From Alphaproteobacteria bacterium (lineage in GTDB: Bacteria; Pseudomonadota; Alphaproteobacteria; Rhodobacterales; Rhodobacteraceae): DNA of 64,000 bases. The stretch covers positions 1 to 64,000 of the forward strand of contig JAUIHM010000005.1 in NCBI GenBank assembly GCA_030432315.1, written 5' to 3'. The translations under genes and the position numbers were made by a program. Below are positions 8,699 through 17,856 of the stretch, one piece after another. The notes under the pieces were generated by a model. That model was given only the letters and a program-made list of their open reading frames with translations. It ran no database searches and was not told the origin of the DNA. How positions within the stretch are numbered: the first letter of the stretch is position 1; every line of letters starts with the position of its first letter.

Positions 8699-9693
8699 CC
8701 GTCTTTGCCGTGAACGGCCTTGGGCGGATGGGCAAACTGGCGCTGCGGCCGCTGCTGGCGCGCGGTGCGGAAATTGCCTTCGTCAACGATGCCGCCGGCG
8801 ATCCGGCGATGCATGCGCATCTGCTGGAATTCGACAGTGTGCATGGGCGCTGGGACGCGGAATTCTCCAGCGACGATACGTCGGTGACCATTGACGGGGT
8901 CCGGCTGCCGGTATTTGGCGCGCGGCGGATCGAGGACCTTGATCTGGCAGGGGTCGACGTGGTGATCGACTGCACCGGAGCATTCAAAACGGCTGCGACG
9001 CTGGAGCCCTACTTTGCGGCCGGGGTGAAGAAGGTGGTGGTGTCGGCACCGGTAAAGGATGGCGACAGTGTCAACCTGGTCTACGGGGTGAATGACGCGG
9101 CCTATGATCCGGCGCGGCACCGGATTGTCACGGCGGCGAGCTGCACCACCAACTGTCTGGCGCCGGTGGTCAAGGTGCTGTTGGAAGGGATCGGGATTCG
9201 GCATGGCTCGATCACCACCCTGCACGACGTCACCAATACCCAGACTATCGTCGACCGGCCGGCGAAGGATCTGCGGCGGGCGCGCTCGGCGCTGACCAAC
9301 CTCATTCCCACCACCACTGGCTCGGCAACGGCGATCACGCTGATCTACCCGGAGCTTGCGGGCCGGCTGAACGGCCACGCGGTGCGCGTGCCGTTGCTGA
9401 ACGCTTCGATCACCGACTGCGTGTTCGAGATGGCACGCGAGACTTCGGTGGCGGAGGTCAACGGGCTGTTCGAGGCGGCGGCGAACGGGCCGCTCAGGGG
9501 AATATTGGGTTATGAGACGCGACCGCTGGTGTCGTCGGACTACACCAACGATCCGCGTTCGGGGATCGTCGATGCGCCCTCGACCATGGTGGTCAACGGA
9601 ACCCAGGTGAAGGTCTATGTCTGGTATGACAACGAGTTCGGTTATGCCCACCGGCTCGTCGACGTGGCGCTGATGGTGGGGGGAAGGCTGTGA
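8695..9693 (+). CDS. ArsJ-associated glyceraldehyde-3-phosphate dehydrogenase
   Basis: GAPDH motifs: [46 protein letters not shown]; adjacent to arsJ. Confidence 0.95.
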   Translation: MTVFAVNGLGRMGKLALRPLLARGAEIAFVNDAAGDPAMHAHLLEFDSVHGRWDAEFSSDDTSVTIDGVRLPVFGARRIEDLDLAGVDVVIDCTGAFKTAATLEPYFAAGVKKVVVSAPVKDGDSVNLVYGVNDAAYDPARHRIVTAASCTTNCLAPVVKVLLEGIGIRHGSITTLHDVTNTQTIVDRPAKDLRRARSALTNLIPTTTGSATAITLIYPELAGRLNGHAVRVPLLNASITDCVFEMARETSVAEVNGLFEAAANGPLRGILGYETRPLVSSDYTNDPRSGIVDAPSTMVVNGTQVKVYVWYDNEFGYAHRLVDVALMVGGRL

Positions 9694-9721
9694 AGGCGGG
9701 TGCCCTCCAGGCGGTGCGGCC

Positions 9722-10972
9722 ATGACCCAGGCTGAGACGCGGCCGGCGGGTTTTGCCGCCTACATGACGGTGACGGCGGCCTACTGGGCGTTCATGCTGA
9801 CCGACGGTGCGCTTCGGATGCTGGTGCTGCTGCATTTCAATACGCTCGGCTTTTCGCCGGTGCAGCTGGCCTGGCTGTTTGTGTTCTATGAGATCGCCGG
9901 TATTTTTACCAACCTCTCGGCAGGCTGGATTGCCGCCCGGTTCGGGTTGACCTCGACTCTCTATGTGGGGCTGGGCCTTCAGGTTGTGGCACTGATTGCT
10001 TTGGCGCAGCTCGACCCGGCCTGGAGCATCGGTCTGTCGGTGCTGTTCGTGATGCTGGTGCAGGGGGCGTCGGGTGTCGCCAAGGATCTGGCGAAGATGA
10101 GCTCGAAATCGGCGGTGAAGATCCTCGCCCCTGACAGCCAGGGCGGACTGTTCCGCTGGGTCGCAGTGCTGACCGGCTCGAAGAACGCGGTGAAGGGGTT
10201 TGGGTTTCTGCTCGGCGCGGTGCTGCTGGGACTGGTCGGGTTCGTCCCTTCCGTGCTCGGCATGGCGGCGGTGCTGGCGGCGATCCTCGGGGCAGTGGTG
10301 CTGCTGATGCCCGCGGGCCTGCCGACCGGGCGCAAGGGCGCGAAATTCAGTGAGGTGTTTTCCAAGAACCGCAACATCAACTGGCTGAGCGCGGCGCGGG
10401 TGTTTCTGTTCGGGGCGCGGGATGTTTGGTTCGTGGTCGGCATCCCGATCTATTTCCATGCGGTGCTGTCCGACGGGTCGGCAGAGGGCAACCGGGCGGC
10501 GTTCTTCATCATCGGCAGCTTCATGGCCGTGTGGACCATCCTTTACGGCATCGTCCAGGGATGGGCGCCGCGGCTGCTTGGTGCGCGGACCCGGTCGGCG
10601 TCGGAGATCATCGCCGGGGCCAGGCAGTGGGTTGCGGTGCTGGCGCTGGTTCCGGCAATGCTGGCGCTGCTGGTCTGGTGGGCGGGGGCGCCCTCCGGCT
10701 GGTTGACCGCCGCGCTGATTGTCGGGCTGCTGGTGTTCGGCGGGCTGTTTGCGGTCAATTCGTCGCTGCATTCCTATATGATCCTCGCCTTCACCGACGC
10801 GAGGCGGGTGACGATGGACGTGGGCTTCTACTACATGGCCAATGCAGCCGGGCGGCTTTTGGGGACGGTTCTGTCGGGACTGACCTATCAGACCGGCGGC
10901 CTGCCGCTCTGCCTCGGTACAGCGGCGATCATGCTGGGGTTGAGTTGGTGCACGGTACGGCAGTTGCACTGA
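9722..10972 (+). CDS. arsJ: Organoarsenical efflux MFS transporter ArsJ
   Basis: AAYWAFMLTDGALRMLVLLHFNTLGFSPVQLAWLFVFYEIAGIFTNLSAGWIAARFGL; directly after GAPDH in an ars operon. Confidence 0.92.
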   Translation: MTQAETRPAGFAAYMTVTAAYWAFMLTDGALRMLVLLHFNTLGFSPVQLAWLFVFYEIAGIFTNLSAGWIAARFGLTSTLYVGLGLQVVALIALAQLDPAWSIGLSVLFVMLVQGASGVAKDLAKMSSKSAVKILAPDSQGGLFRWVAVLTGSKNAVKGFGFLLGAVLLGLVGFVPSVLGMAAVLAAILGAVVLLMPAGLPTGRKGAKFSEVFSKNRNINWLSAARVFLFGARDVWFVVGIPIYFHAVLSDGSAEGNRAAFFIIGSFMAVWTILYGIVQGWAPRLLGARTRSASEIIAGARQWVAVLALVPAMLALLVWWAGAPSGWLTAALIVGLLVFGGLFAVNSSLHSYMILAFTDARRVTMDVGFYYMANAAGRLLGTVLSGLTYQTGGLPLCLGTAAIMLGLSWCTVRQLH

Positions 10973-11139
10973 GACGGCCGCTGTCAGGCCTGCGCGGGGT
11001 GGCTGAACTGCCCTGATCCCTGCAGAAAATGACTGGATTTCAGTCAAATACATTGAAAACCGGCGGATTTACGCCGCTCTTCGCGCAAAGAGCGGCGGGC
11101 GGTGGCATTGCTCACGGCAACGTGAGACATGGTGAATCC

Positions 11140-11592
11140 ATGTGCGCAAACCGACAATTCAGCTCTCGACGGACGGTGATTCTCGTCATCGTTGTCCTGC
11201 CGGTCTTGCTGCTGTCGATGGTGCCGCGCGGCTACATGCCGGCGCTGACGGCCTTTGGACCTGGCTTGGTCTGGTGTGGCGGGCAAGGGCCGACAGTGGT
11301 TCCGATTGCCCCCGGACATCAGGGCCACGGCGACCCCCCGTCCGCCGCGCATATGGACCGGCACCGAATTGCCGCCGAACCGGTCGGGCCGATCACCGAT
11401 CCGGCCGGAGCGGCGCGGGATCTTTGCCTGTGGTCGCTGCACATGCATGCGCGGGGCGACCTCGCGCCGCCGCCCGACGCGGCGATCCGAGGGGTCCGGC
11501 GCGTTCCCGGGGCCGCGCCCGCGCCGGTGCGCAGATACGCGCAGGTCGCCAAGCTGTCCCGGACGGCCAGGGCGCCGCCGGCATTCGCCTGA
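11140..11592 (+). CDS. Hypothetical protein, possibly DUF2946-like
   Basis: N-terminal TM followed by MVPRGYMPALTAFGPGLVWCGGQGP; just upstream of a PepSY protein. Confidence 0.5.
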   Translation: MCANRQFSSRRTVILVIVVLPVLLLSMVPRGYMPALTAFGPGLVWCGGQGPTVVPIAPGHQGHGDPPSAAHMDRHRIAAEPVGPITDPAGAARDLCLWSLHMHARGDLAPPPDAAIRGVRRVPGAAPAPVRRYAQVAKLSRTARAPPAFA

Positions 11593-11634
11593 CGCAACCC
11601 CCAATCCAACTCGAACTCTGAAAAGGAGAGGCCC

Positions 11635-13044
11635 GTGGTCTCAATAAGCCCCGAACGGGTAGCGGCGGAGTCTGCCGTCGAGAAACCCGTTAACAAGTTC
11701 TATTTTGCGGCGTGGCGATGGCATTTTTATGCCGGGCTCTATGTCATTCCCTTTCTGATCATGCTCGCCGTCACCGGCCTGACAATGCTTTGGATCAGCG
11801 TAATTTCCGGCAGGGATGGAGAATGGATCGCCGTCGAGCCGACTGGCGCACCGCTTGCGGTTGCTGAACAGTCGCGGGCGGCGGTGGAAGCGGTTCCGGG
11901 TGGCGCGCTAGTCCAGTATATCGCGCCGCGCTCCGAGTCACTGGCGGCGATATTCCGCGTGGATGCAGATGGGGATGCGGTCATGGTTGCCGTGAATCCC
12001 TATACAGCGGAGGTGTTGAAGGAGATGCCGCGCCGGGGAGGCTGGTATGACTTCGTAAGCGAAATTCATGGCACGATCATGCTTGGCGTCACCGGTGACC
12101 GAATGATCGAAATTGCGGCATCGCTGACGATGGTGCTGATCGCCACCGGGCTCTATCTCTGGTGGCCGGGTGGTGGAGGGCTCCGCGCCGCGCTTTTGCC
12201 GCGTTTTTCCAGCAACGGACGGGCATTGTGGAAGTCGTTGCATTCGACCGTCGGTATCTGGATTTCGGTGCTGCTGGTCGCCTATCTCCTGTCGGGCCTG
12301 TCCTGGTCCGGTATCTGGGGCGAAAAATTCGTCCAGGCCTGGAGCACGCTGCCTGCCGAAAAATACGCGGCACCACCCTCCGACAGTCTGCACGCCAGCA
12401 TGAATCATGCGAACACAAAAGAAGTCCCATGGGCGCTGGAACAGACTCCCATGCCGGCGTCGGGATCGGATGCCGGGACGTCGGGCCTCACGGAGGGGAT
12501 GGCGCCGACGCTCACGAGCGTTACCGATTTTGCCAGGGAAATCGGCTTCGACGGCCGGTATCAGCTCAATCTGCCAATGGGGAAAGAGGGCGTCTGGACG
12601 ATTTCGCGTGATTCCATGAGCAACGACAGCGCCAATCCCATGAGCGACAGGACCGTACATATCGACCGGTACAGCGGCAAGGTTCTCGCCGATCTGCGGT
12701 TTTCCGACTATTCGGTCTATGGCAAAGGCATGGCGGTTGGAATTGCCCTGCATGAAGGAGACATGGGCGTGGCGAATGTTGCGGTCAGTACCGTTTTCTG
12801 TCTTTCGGTGATCTTTCTCAGTGTCAGTGGCATGGTGATGTGGTGGAAACGCCGTCCGGCAGGCGCGCTGCGCCTGGCCGCACCGCCGATGCCGCGCGAC
12901 CTGCCTCTTTGGCAGGGCGCGGTGCTGGTTGGACTGGCGGTCTCGATCGCCTTTCCGATGGCAGGGATCACCCTGCTGGCGGTTCTGGCGCTGGATACGC
13001 TGCTGCTTTCGCGGCTTCCGGCCGTTCGGCGCGCGCTGTCCTGA
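11635..13044 (+). CDS. PepSY-associated TM helix domain protein (PiuB-like)
   Basis: FYFAAWRWHFYAGLYVIPFLIMLAVTGLTMLW; HGTIMLGVTGDRMIEIAASLTMVLIATGLYLWWP. Confidence 0.9.
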   Translation: MVSISPERVAAESAVEKPVNKFYFAAWRWHFYAGLYVIPFLIMLAVTGLTMLWISVISGRDGEWIAVEPTGAPLAVAEQSRAAVEAVPGGALVQYIAPRSESLAAIFRVDADGDAVMVAVNPYTAEVLKEMPRRGGWYDFVSEIHGTIMLGVTGDRMIEIAASLTMVLIATGLYLWWPGGGGLRAALLPRFSSNGRALWKSLHSTVGIWISVLLVAYLLSGLSWSGIWGEKFVQAWSTLPAEKYAAPPSDSLHASMNHANTKEVPWALEQTPMPASGSDAGTSGLTEGMAPTLTSVTDFAREIGFDGRYQLNLPMGKEGVWTISRDSMSNDSANPMSDRTVHIDRYSGKVLADLRFSDYSVYGKGMAVGIALHEGDMGVANVAVSTVFCLSVIFLSVSGMVMWWKRRPAGALRLAAPPMPRDLPLWQGAVLVGLAVSIAFPMAGITLLAVLALDTLLLSRLPAVRRALS

Positions 13045-13081
13045 GCCTGCCGGACAGGGGTGTCCAGAGGGTTCGCGCGAG

Positions 13082-13249
13082 TCAGACGCGCGGACCCCGA
13101 CCGCGCATCACCAGCGCGGCGATGAACAGGATCAGGAAGATCACAAACAGAATCTGCGCGATCCCGGCGGAGGCGGATGCAATGCCTCCAAATCCGAAGA
13201 TTGCGGCGATGATCGCAATGACGAGAAATGTCAGGGCCCATCCAAGCAT
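13082..13249 (-). CDS. DUF1328 family small membrane protein
   Basis: [57 protein letters not shown] upstream of this internal ATG. Confidence 0.92.
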   Translation of the reverse strand: MLGWALTFLVIAIIAAIFGFGGIASASAGIAQILFVIFLILFIAALVMRGRGPRV

Positions 13250-13284
13250 TTTGGTGTCCTCCATTTTGCATGATGTTCCAGTGT

Positions 13285-13309
13285 AACGTCGCCGGGAGCC
13301 TGCGGTTCC
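13285..13309 (-). promoter_or_regulatory. EcfG-type promoter GGAAC-N16-CGTT upstream of DUF1328 gene
   Basis: Minus strand reads GGAAC CGCAGGCTCCCGGCGA CGTT; exact consensus match. Confidence 0.8.
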
Positions 13310-13357
13310 GCGCCCTCGTCTGCACGGCGGTACCGAGGAAACCCCTGCCAGAGGCGG

Positions 13358-13858
13358 TCAGAGCGGTGCCATGTCGTGTTCCAGCGCGATGCGCAGGTGT
13401 TCCCGGGCGCGGCTGACCCGGCTCTTGACCGTACCTACCGAGCAGTGTGCCGCCCGTGCGGCATCGGCGTAGGACATGGATTCGACGCCGATCATGATAA
13501 GTACGTCGCTTTGGCTCTTGGGCAGACGGAATATTTCCCGCATGATCTCGCGCAGGAACATGGCGGGTTCCTGGCCGCCGGAGACGGCGCGACTTTCGAC
13601 ATCCACCTCACCGCTGACGTCCCGCCAGCGCTTCTTGCGGCGAATGTCGGACAGGAAACAGTTGCGAAGAATTGTGTTCATCCACGCTGCCTGATTGGTG
13701 CCCGGCGTGAAGCTGCCGCGGTTCGCCCAGGCCCGGAGCAGGGTTTCCTGCACAAGGTCGTCGGCAAGGGTTACATCGCGTGCGAGTTTTCTCGCCATCC
13801 GCCGCAACATAGGTGTAAGTTCAACGAGTTTCTGCGTAAATCCGTCAGTATCGTTCAT
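13358..13858 (-). CDS. ECF sigma factor, EcfG-like (general stress response)
   Basis: ADDLVQETLLRAWANRGSFTPGTNQAAWMNTILRNCFLSDIRRKKR ... YADAARAAHCSVGTVKSRVSRAREHL; SD AGGAGGA. Confidence 0.88.
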   Translation of the reverse strand: MNDTDGFTQKLVELTPMLRRMARKLARDVTLADDLVQETLLRAWANRGSFTPGTNQAAWMNTILRNCFLSDIRRKKRWRDVSGEVDVESRAVSGGQEPAMFLREIMREIFRLPKSQSDVLIMIGVESMSYADAARAAHCSVGTVKSRVSRAREHLRIALEHDMAPL

Positions 13859-13939
13859 GTTGACTTCCTCCTGAGTGTTTCAGACTGGTGTCGCGGACAT
13901 CACGTATGGTCGGCGACCGGTCCGTTCCAATGCCATCAT

Positions 13940-13965
13940 GGAACCAGGCGGGGGTTCGCCGCATT
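13940..13965 (+). promoter_or_regulatory. Near-consensus EcfG promoter GGAAC-N17-CATT upstream of Crp/Fnr gene
   Basis: GGAAC at 13940-13944, CATT at 13962-13965, about 18 nt before ATG 13983. Confidence 0.4.
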
Positions 13966-13982
13966 AAACTGGGACATACGAA

Positions 13983-14735
13983 ATGAACAAATCCACGGGA
14001 CCCGCCATGCGTGTGCGCTGCAGCGCCTGTCCCCTCCGAAAGCTTTCGTGCTTCGCAGAGTTCAGCGACGCCGAAGAGGCGTTCATGAGTTCGTTCAAGT
14101 CAGGGGAGCTTGATGTCGACCGCGGGTCGCCCATCGTCATGGAGGGCTCAAACAGCCCGCACCTGTTCACGGTACTGGAGGGAATGGGCATAAGATACAA
14201 GACGTTGGAGGATGGCCGGCGGCAGGTGATCGGCTTCATCATGCCGGGGGATTTCGTCGGTCTCCAGGCCGGTGTGATGGACGAAATGCAGCATTCGGTG
14301 GAAGCCTCGACGAAGATGCTGCTCTGCGTTTTCAGGCGGACGGACTTTCACCAACTGTTCCGCGATCTGCCGCAGCGCGGCTATGACGTCAGTTGGCTCG
14401 CCGCGCGCGAGGAGCATTTTCTCGGCGATTATCTGCTGAGTGTCGGCCGACGCAGCGCGATGGAGCGGGTTGCGTTCGCCCTCTGGTCACTGCACCGGCG
14501 GGCATTCGACCTCGGTCTGGCCAAGGCCACGTCGATGGACATGCCCTTTACCCAGCTTGAACTCGCGGATGCAGTGGGGCTTTCGCTCGTACATACCAGC
14601 AAGACGCTGAAGAAACTCCGCGAGCGTGGCGTGGCGGACTGGTCGGACCGCAAGGTCATGATCAGCGACCCCGACCGGTTGCTGGAGATTGCCGGCGTCG
14701 ACCAGCCGGCGCCGAGGCTGCGTCCCCTGATCTGA
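13983..14735 (+). CDS. Crp/Fnr-family transcriptional regulator with N-terminal cysteine cluster
   Basis: CSACPLRKLSC N-terminus, cNMP-binding-like barrel (GSPIVMEGSNSPHLFTVLEGMGIRYKTLEDGRRQVIGFIMPGDFVGLQ), C-terminal HTH. Confidence 0.9.
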   Translation: MNKSTGPAMRVRCSACPLRKLSCFAEFSDAEEAFMSSFKSGELDVDRGSPIVMEGSNSPHLFTVLEGMGIRYKTLEDGRRQVIGFIMPGDFVGLQAGVMDEMQHSVEASTKMLLCVFRRTDFHQLFRDLPQRGYDVSWLAAREEHFLGDYLLSVGRRSAMERVAFALWSLHRRAFDLGLAKATSMDMPFTQLELADAVGLSLVHTSKTLKKLRERGVADWSDRKVMISDPDRLLEIAGVDQPAPRLRPLI

Positions 14736-14791
14736 CCGGGGACCGGGCGGCCCGGCCGGATGTTCCCGCCCCGCCCTGGCCGAACGGCAAC

Positions 14792-14821
14792 GGGGCGCCG
14801 CGACGGTTGTCGCGACGCCCC
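14792..14821. terminator. Hairpin between convergent Crp/Fnr and CsbD genes
   Basis: GGGGCGCCGCGAC-ggtt-GTCGCGACGCCCC, 13-bp stem with one mismatch. Confidence 0.6.
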
Positions 14822-14842
14822 GGTTCGGCATGTCAGCAGGGG

Positions 14843-15040
14843 TCAGAGACTTCTGGACCAGTCGTCGACTTCGCGTTCGGCTTCTTCCTTGGCGAGGCCG
14901 TATTTTTCCTGGACCTTGCCGACCAGCATTTCGCGGTTTCCCTCGATCTGGTCGACTTCGTCATCGGTCAGTTCGCCCCATTTCGCGCGCACCGAGCCTT
15001 TGGCCTGACTCCACTTTCCCTTGATCTGATCCCAGTTCAT
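14843..15040 (-). CDS. CsbD-family stress protein
   Basis: MNWDQIKGKWSQAKGSVRAKWGELTDDEVDQIEGNREMLVGKVQEKYG; SD AGGAGGT. Confidence 0.95.
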   Translation of the reverse strand: MNWDQIKGKWSQAKGSVRAKWGELTDDEVDQIEGNREMLVGKVQEKYGLAKEEAEREVDDWSRSL

Positions 15041-15081
15041 TGCGTTCGTACCTCCTGAATTTGTGTCTGTAGCAACTGGTA

Positions 15082-15106
15082 AACGCGGGGAGTCGGCGGT
15101 GGTTCC
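15082..15106 (-). promoter_or_regulatory. EcfG-type promoter GGAAC-N16-CGTT upstream of csbD
   Basis: Plus strand AACG (15082-15085), 16 nt, GTTCC (15102-15106); exact consensus on minus strand. Confidence 0.8.
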
Positions 15107-15244
15107 GTTGCACCAAGAGCCCGCATGTGTCGGCAGCAATCCACCGATCTCCGCAGGGTTCGCGCAGCGGCCTGACCGGTTGGTTGCCTGAAATCGGTAA
15201 AGGTCAGGTGGTGCCGCCAGGCCGCGGGTATCGGTTTGGGGGCC

Positions 15245-16072
15245 TTAACCGCGCTCGTCGGAGCCCATTTTTCGTTCCAGCCAGCGCACGAAGGTGCTGA
15301 TGGCGAGCACCAGCACGAGATACTCAAGGATCAGCAGCGTGTAGATTTCCAGCGGCCGGTACTCCGTCACCACCAGTTCGTTGGCGCGGCGGGTCAGTTC
15401 CTGCATGCCGATCACCGAGGCGAAGGCGGACATCTTGACGATGTAGATGAACTGGTTGGCCAATGGCGGCAGGATGCGGCGGATTGCCTGGGGCAGGATC
15501 ACGTAGCGCATGGTCTGGATGTAGTTCAGGCCGACGGTCTGCGCCGCTTCGGTCTGGCCCCTGGCGATCGACTGGATGCCGGCGCGGTAAATCTCGGCGG
15601 TGAAGGCGCTGTCGGAAATGGCCAGGGTGATGATCGCGCCCCAGAACGGATCGATCGGGAAACTGATGCCCATGGATTTCAGAACGATCGGCAGGCCGTA
15701 AAAGACCCAGAACAGCATCGGCAGCAGCGGGATCGAGCGGACGAATTCGACGTAGATTCGCGACGGTAGACGGATCCAGCGGTTGGCCGAAAGCCCGGGC
15801 AGCGCCACGATCAGGCCAAGGAAGATGGAAATGGCTGCGGCGATGGCGGAAACGAGGATGGTGGCGCCCATGCCGCTGATGAGAAATTTGACATTTGTCC
15901 AGCCGTTCGGGGTCATCGGGTTGATGACATACCATCCCCAGGAGGTGTTCGAGGCGCAGCCGCCGAGCAGCAGGCAGAGCGAAACCGGCAGCAGCAGGCG
16001 CCGCGGATTGCGCGCCCGGCCGCCTGCCGGGTCAGGGATTTCCCTCGGATCGGAACGCGGGTGTTGCGGCAT
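15245..16072 (-). CDS. Polar amino acid ABC transporter permease
   Basis: LEFVRSIPLLPMLFWVFYGL-type EAA loop; RAGIQSIARGQTEAAQTVGLNYIQTMRYVILPQAIRRILPPLANQFI. Confidence 0.92.
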   Translation of the reverse strand: MPQHPRSDPREIPDPAGGRARNPRRLLLPVSLCLLLGGCASNTSWGWYVINPMTPNGWTNVKFLISGMGATILVSAIAAAISIFLGLIVALPGLSANRWIRLPSRIYVEFVRSIPLLPMLFWVFYGLPIVLKSMGISFPIDPFWGAIITLAISDSAFTAEIYRAGIQSIARGQTEAAQTVGLNYIQTMRYVILPQAIRRILPPLANQFIYIVKMSAFASVIGMQELTRRANELVVTEYRPLEIYTLLILEYLVLVLAISTFVRWLERKMGSDERG

Positions 16073-16080
16073 GGACCTGC

Positions 16081-16821
16081 TCAATGATGAAGGATCTGGG
16101 AAAGGAACTTCCGGCAGCGGTCCGAGCGTGGTGCGCTGAAGAAAATTTCCGGCGGGCCGGTTTCGACGATCTCACCGGCGTCCATGAAGATCATGCTGTC
16201 GGCAACCCTTCGGGCGAAGCCCATTTCATGGGTGACGACCACCATGGTCATACCGTCCCGGGCGAGGCCCGTCATCACCTCGAGCACCTCGGAGATCATT
16301 TCCGGGTCGAGCGCCGAAGTCGGTTCGTCGAACAGCATCACCTTCGGTTCCATGCACAGCGAGCGGGCGATGGCGACCCGCTGCTGCTGGCCGCCGGAAA
16401 GTTGACCCGGGCGTTTGTCGGCCTGTTCGGGAATGCGCACCCGGTCGAGATAGTGACGGGCGCGCGCCTCGGCCTCCCTGCGCCCCAAACCGCGCGCCTT
16501 TACCGGACCGAGCATCAGGTTTTCGAGCACGGTCAGATGCGGAAAGAGATTGAACTGCTGAAACACCATGCCGACTTCCGAGCGGATCGCCCGGATCGAG
16601 GCGGCGCTGTCGGTCAGTTCGATGCCGTCGACGCGAATCGTTCCCGTTTGATGAGCTTCCAGACGGTTGATGCAGCGGACCACGGTTGATTTTCCGGATC
16701 CGGAGGGCCCGCAGATCACCACCTTTTCGCCCTGACCGACCGTGAGGCTGATGTCCCTGAGGACGTGAAAGTCGCCGAACCATTTGTTGACGCCTGCCAT
16801 TTCAATCGCGGGGCCGGTCAT
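16081..16821 (-). CDS. Amino acid ABC transporter ATP-binding protein
   Basis: Walker [25 protein letters not shown], Walker [15 protein letters not shown]. Confidence 0.95.
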   Translation of the reverse strand: MTGPAIEMAGVNKWFGDFHVLRDISLTVGQGEKVVICGPSGSGKSTVVRCINRLEAHQTGTIRVDGIELTDSAASIRAIRSEVGMVFQQFNLFPHLTVLENLMLGPVKARGLGRREAEARARHYLDRVRIPEQADKRPGQLSGGQQQRVAIARSLCMEPKVMLFDEPTSALDPEMISEVLEVMTGLARDGMTMVVVTHEMGFARRVADSMIFMDAGEIVETGPPEIFFSAPRSDRCRKFLSQILHH

Positions 16822-16953
16822 GGGATGCCTTTCTGCCGCGCGGCGGGGGCCGGGACGAATTTGCTTGAGGTTACCTTTGGTTTGAACTCTCATTCAAGGC
16901 GCAACCGGCCTGCGGCATGGACACGGCCGGATCCCAACAGGAAGAGGTCGGAA

Positions 16954-17724
16954 ATGAAGCATATCCTCACCACCGCTGCAGCTGCCGTGATCGGGTTCGG
17001 GCTGGCGACCGGGGCCATGGCGCAGTCGGCGCTGAATGCGATTCTCGACGCCGGCGTGCTCAAGGTCGGCACGACGGGGGACTGGAACCCGATGAGTCTG
17101 CGCGATCCGGCGACCAACAGCTACAAGGGGTTCGACATCGACGTGATGACCGAACTGGCGAAGGATCTCGGGGTCGAGGTGGAATTCGTTCCGACCGACT
17201 GGAAGACCCTCGTCAACGGCGTGGTGGCCGGGAACTATGACATCACCGGATCGGCCTCGATCTCACCGGCACGGATGAAGGTGGCGGGTTTTTCCGACAG
17301 TTACCTCGCGGTGGAGATCTATCCGTTCACCACCGAGGACAAGGTGGAAATGTTCGACGGTTACGAGTCGATCAACCAGCCCGGCGTTAAGGTTGCCACG
17401 ACGCTCGGCACCACCTTCGAAGGTTTCACCAAGGCCTGGTTCCCGAATGCGGAGATTACCGTCGTCGAAGCCCCGGCCCGCGGCTTTCAGGAGGTGATTG
17501 CCGGCCGGGCCGATGTATTTGTGACCTCGAACATTGAAGGAGCGACCCTCACCGACAAGTTCCCGATCGTCCGGGTGCCGGGGGCCGAGCCGCGCGCGCC
17601 TTCACCGATTGCCATGCTGATGCCGCAGGACGATCAGGTGTGGATCAACTACGTCAACAACTGGATCAAGGTGAAGGAGGCGGAAGGCTTCTTTGACAGG
17701 GTCCGGGCGGACTGGGGGCTTTAG
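16954..17724 (+). CDS. Transporter substrate-binding protein (SBP_bac_3-like)
   Basis: Signal peptide MKHILTTAAAAVIGFGLATGAMAQS; GVLKVGTTGDWNPMSLRDPATNSYKGFDIDVMTELAKDLGVEVEFVPTDW. Confidence 0.92.
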   Translation: MKHILTTAAAAVIGFGLATGAMAQSALNAILDAGVLKVGTTGDWNPMSLRDPATNSYKGFDIDVMTELAKDLGVEVEFVPTDWKTLVNGVVAGNYDITGSASISPARMKVAGFSDSYLAVEIYPFTTEDKVEMFDGYESINQPGVKVATTLGTTFEGFTKAWFPNAEITVVEAPARGFQEVIAGRADVFVTSNIEGATLTDKFPIVRVPGAEPRAPSPIAMLMPQDDQVWINYVNNWIKVKEAEGFFDRVRADWGL

Positions 17725-17856
17725 GCCCGACCGCCGGTCGGAGCGGTGCTTTGACCGGCATGAACTCCGGCGGCGGTTCTCGACACGCGGCAAACGGTGA
17801 GAGATAAGGCAGGCAAAGCGGCAGACCGGTTCGCGGGAGCCTGGCGCCTGGAAACA

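Noticed and set aside
9593-11053. 486-aa minus-strand ORF
   Set aside because: Antisense to arsJ; compositionally biased Q/H/R-rich translation without a recognisable domain.
13859-13939. EcfG promoter in front of the sigma-factor gene itself
   Set aside because: A GGAAC (minus strand, 13924-13928) is present but no CGTT lies 16-17 nt downstream of it; autoregulation not claimed.
17727-17741. Hairpin CCGACC-gcc-GGTCGG after the SBP stop codon
   Set aside because: Short 6-bp stem without a T-tract; too weak to call a terminator confidently.
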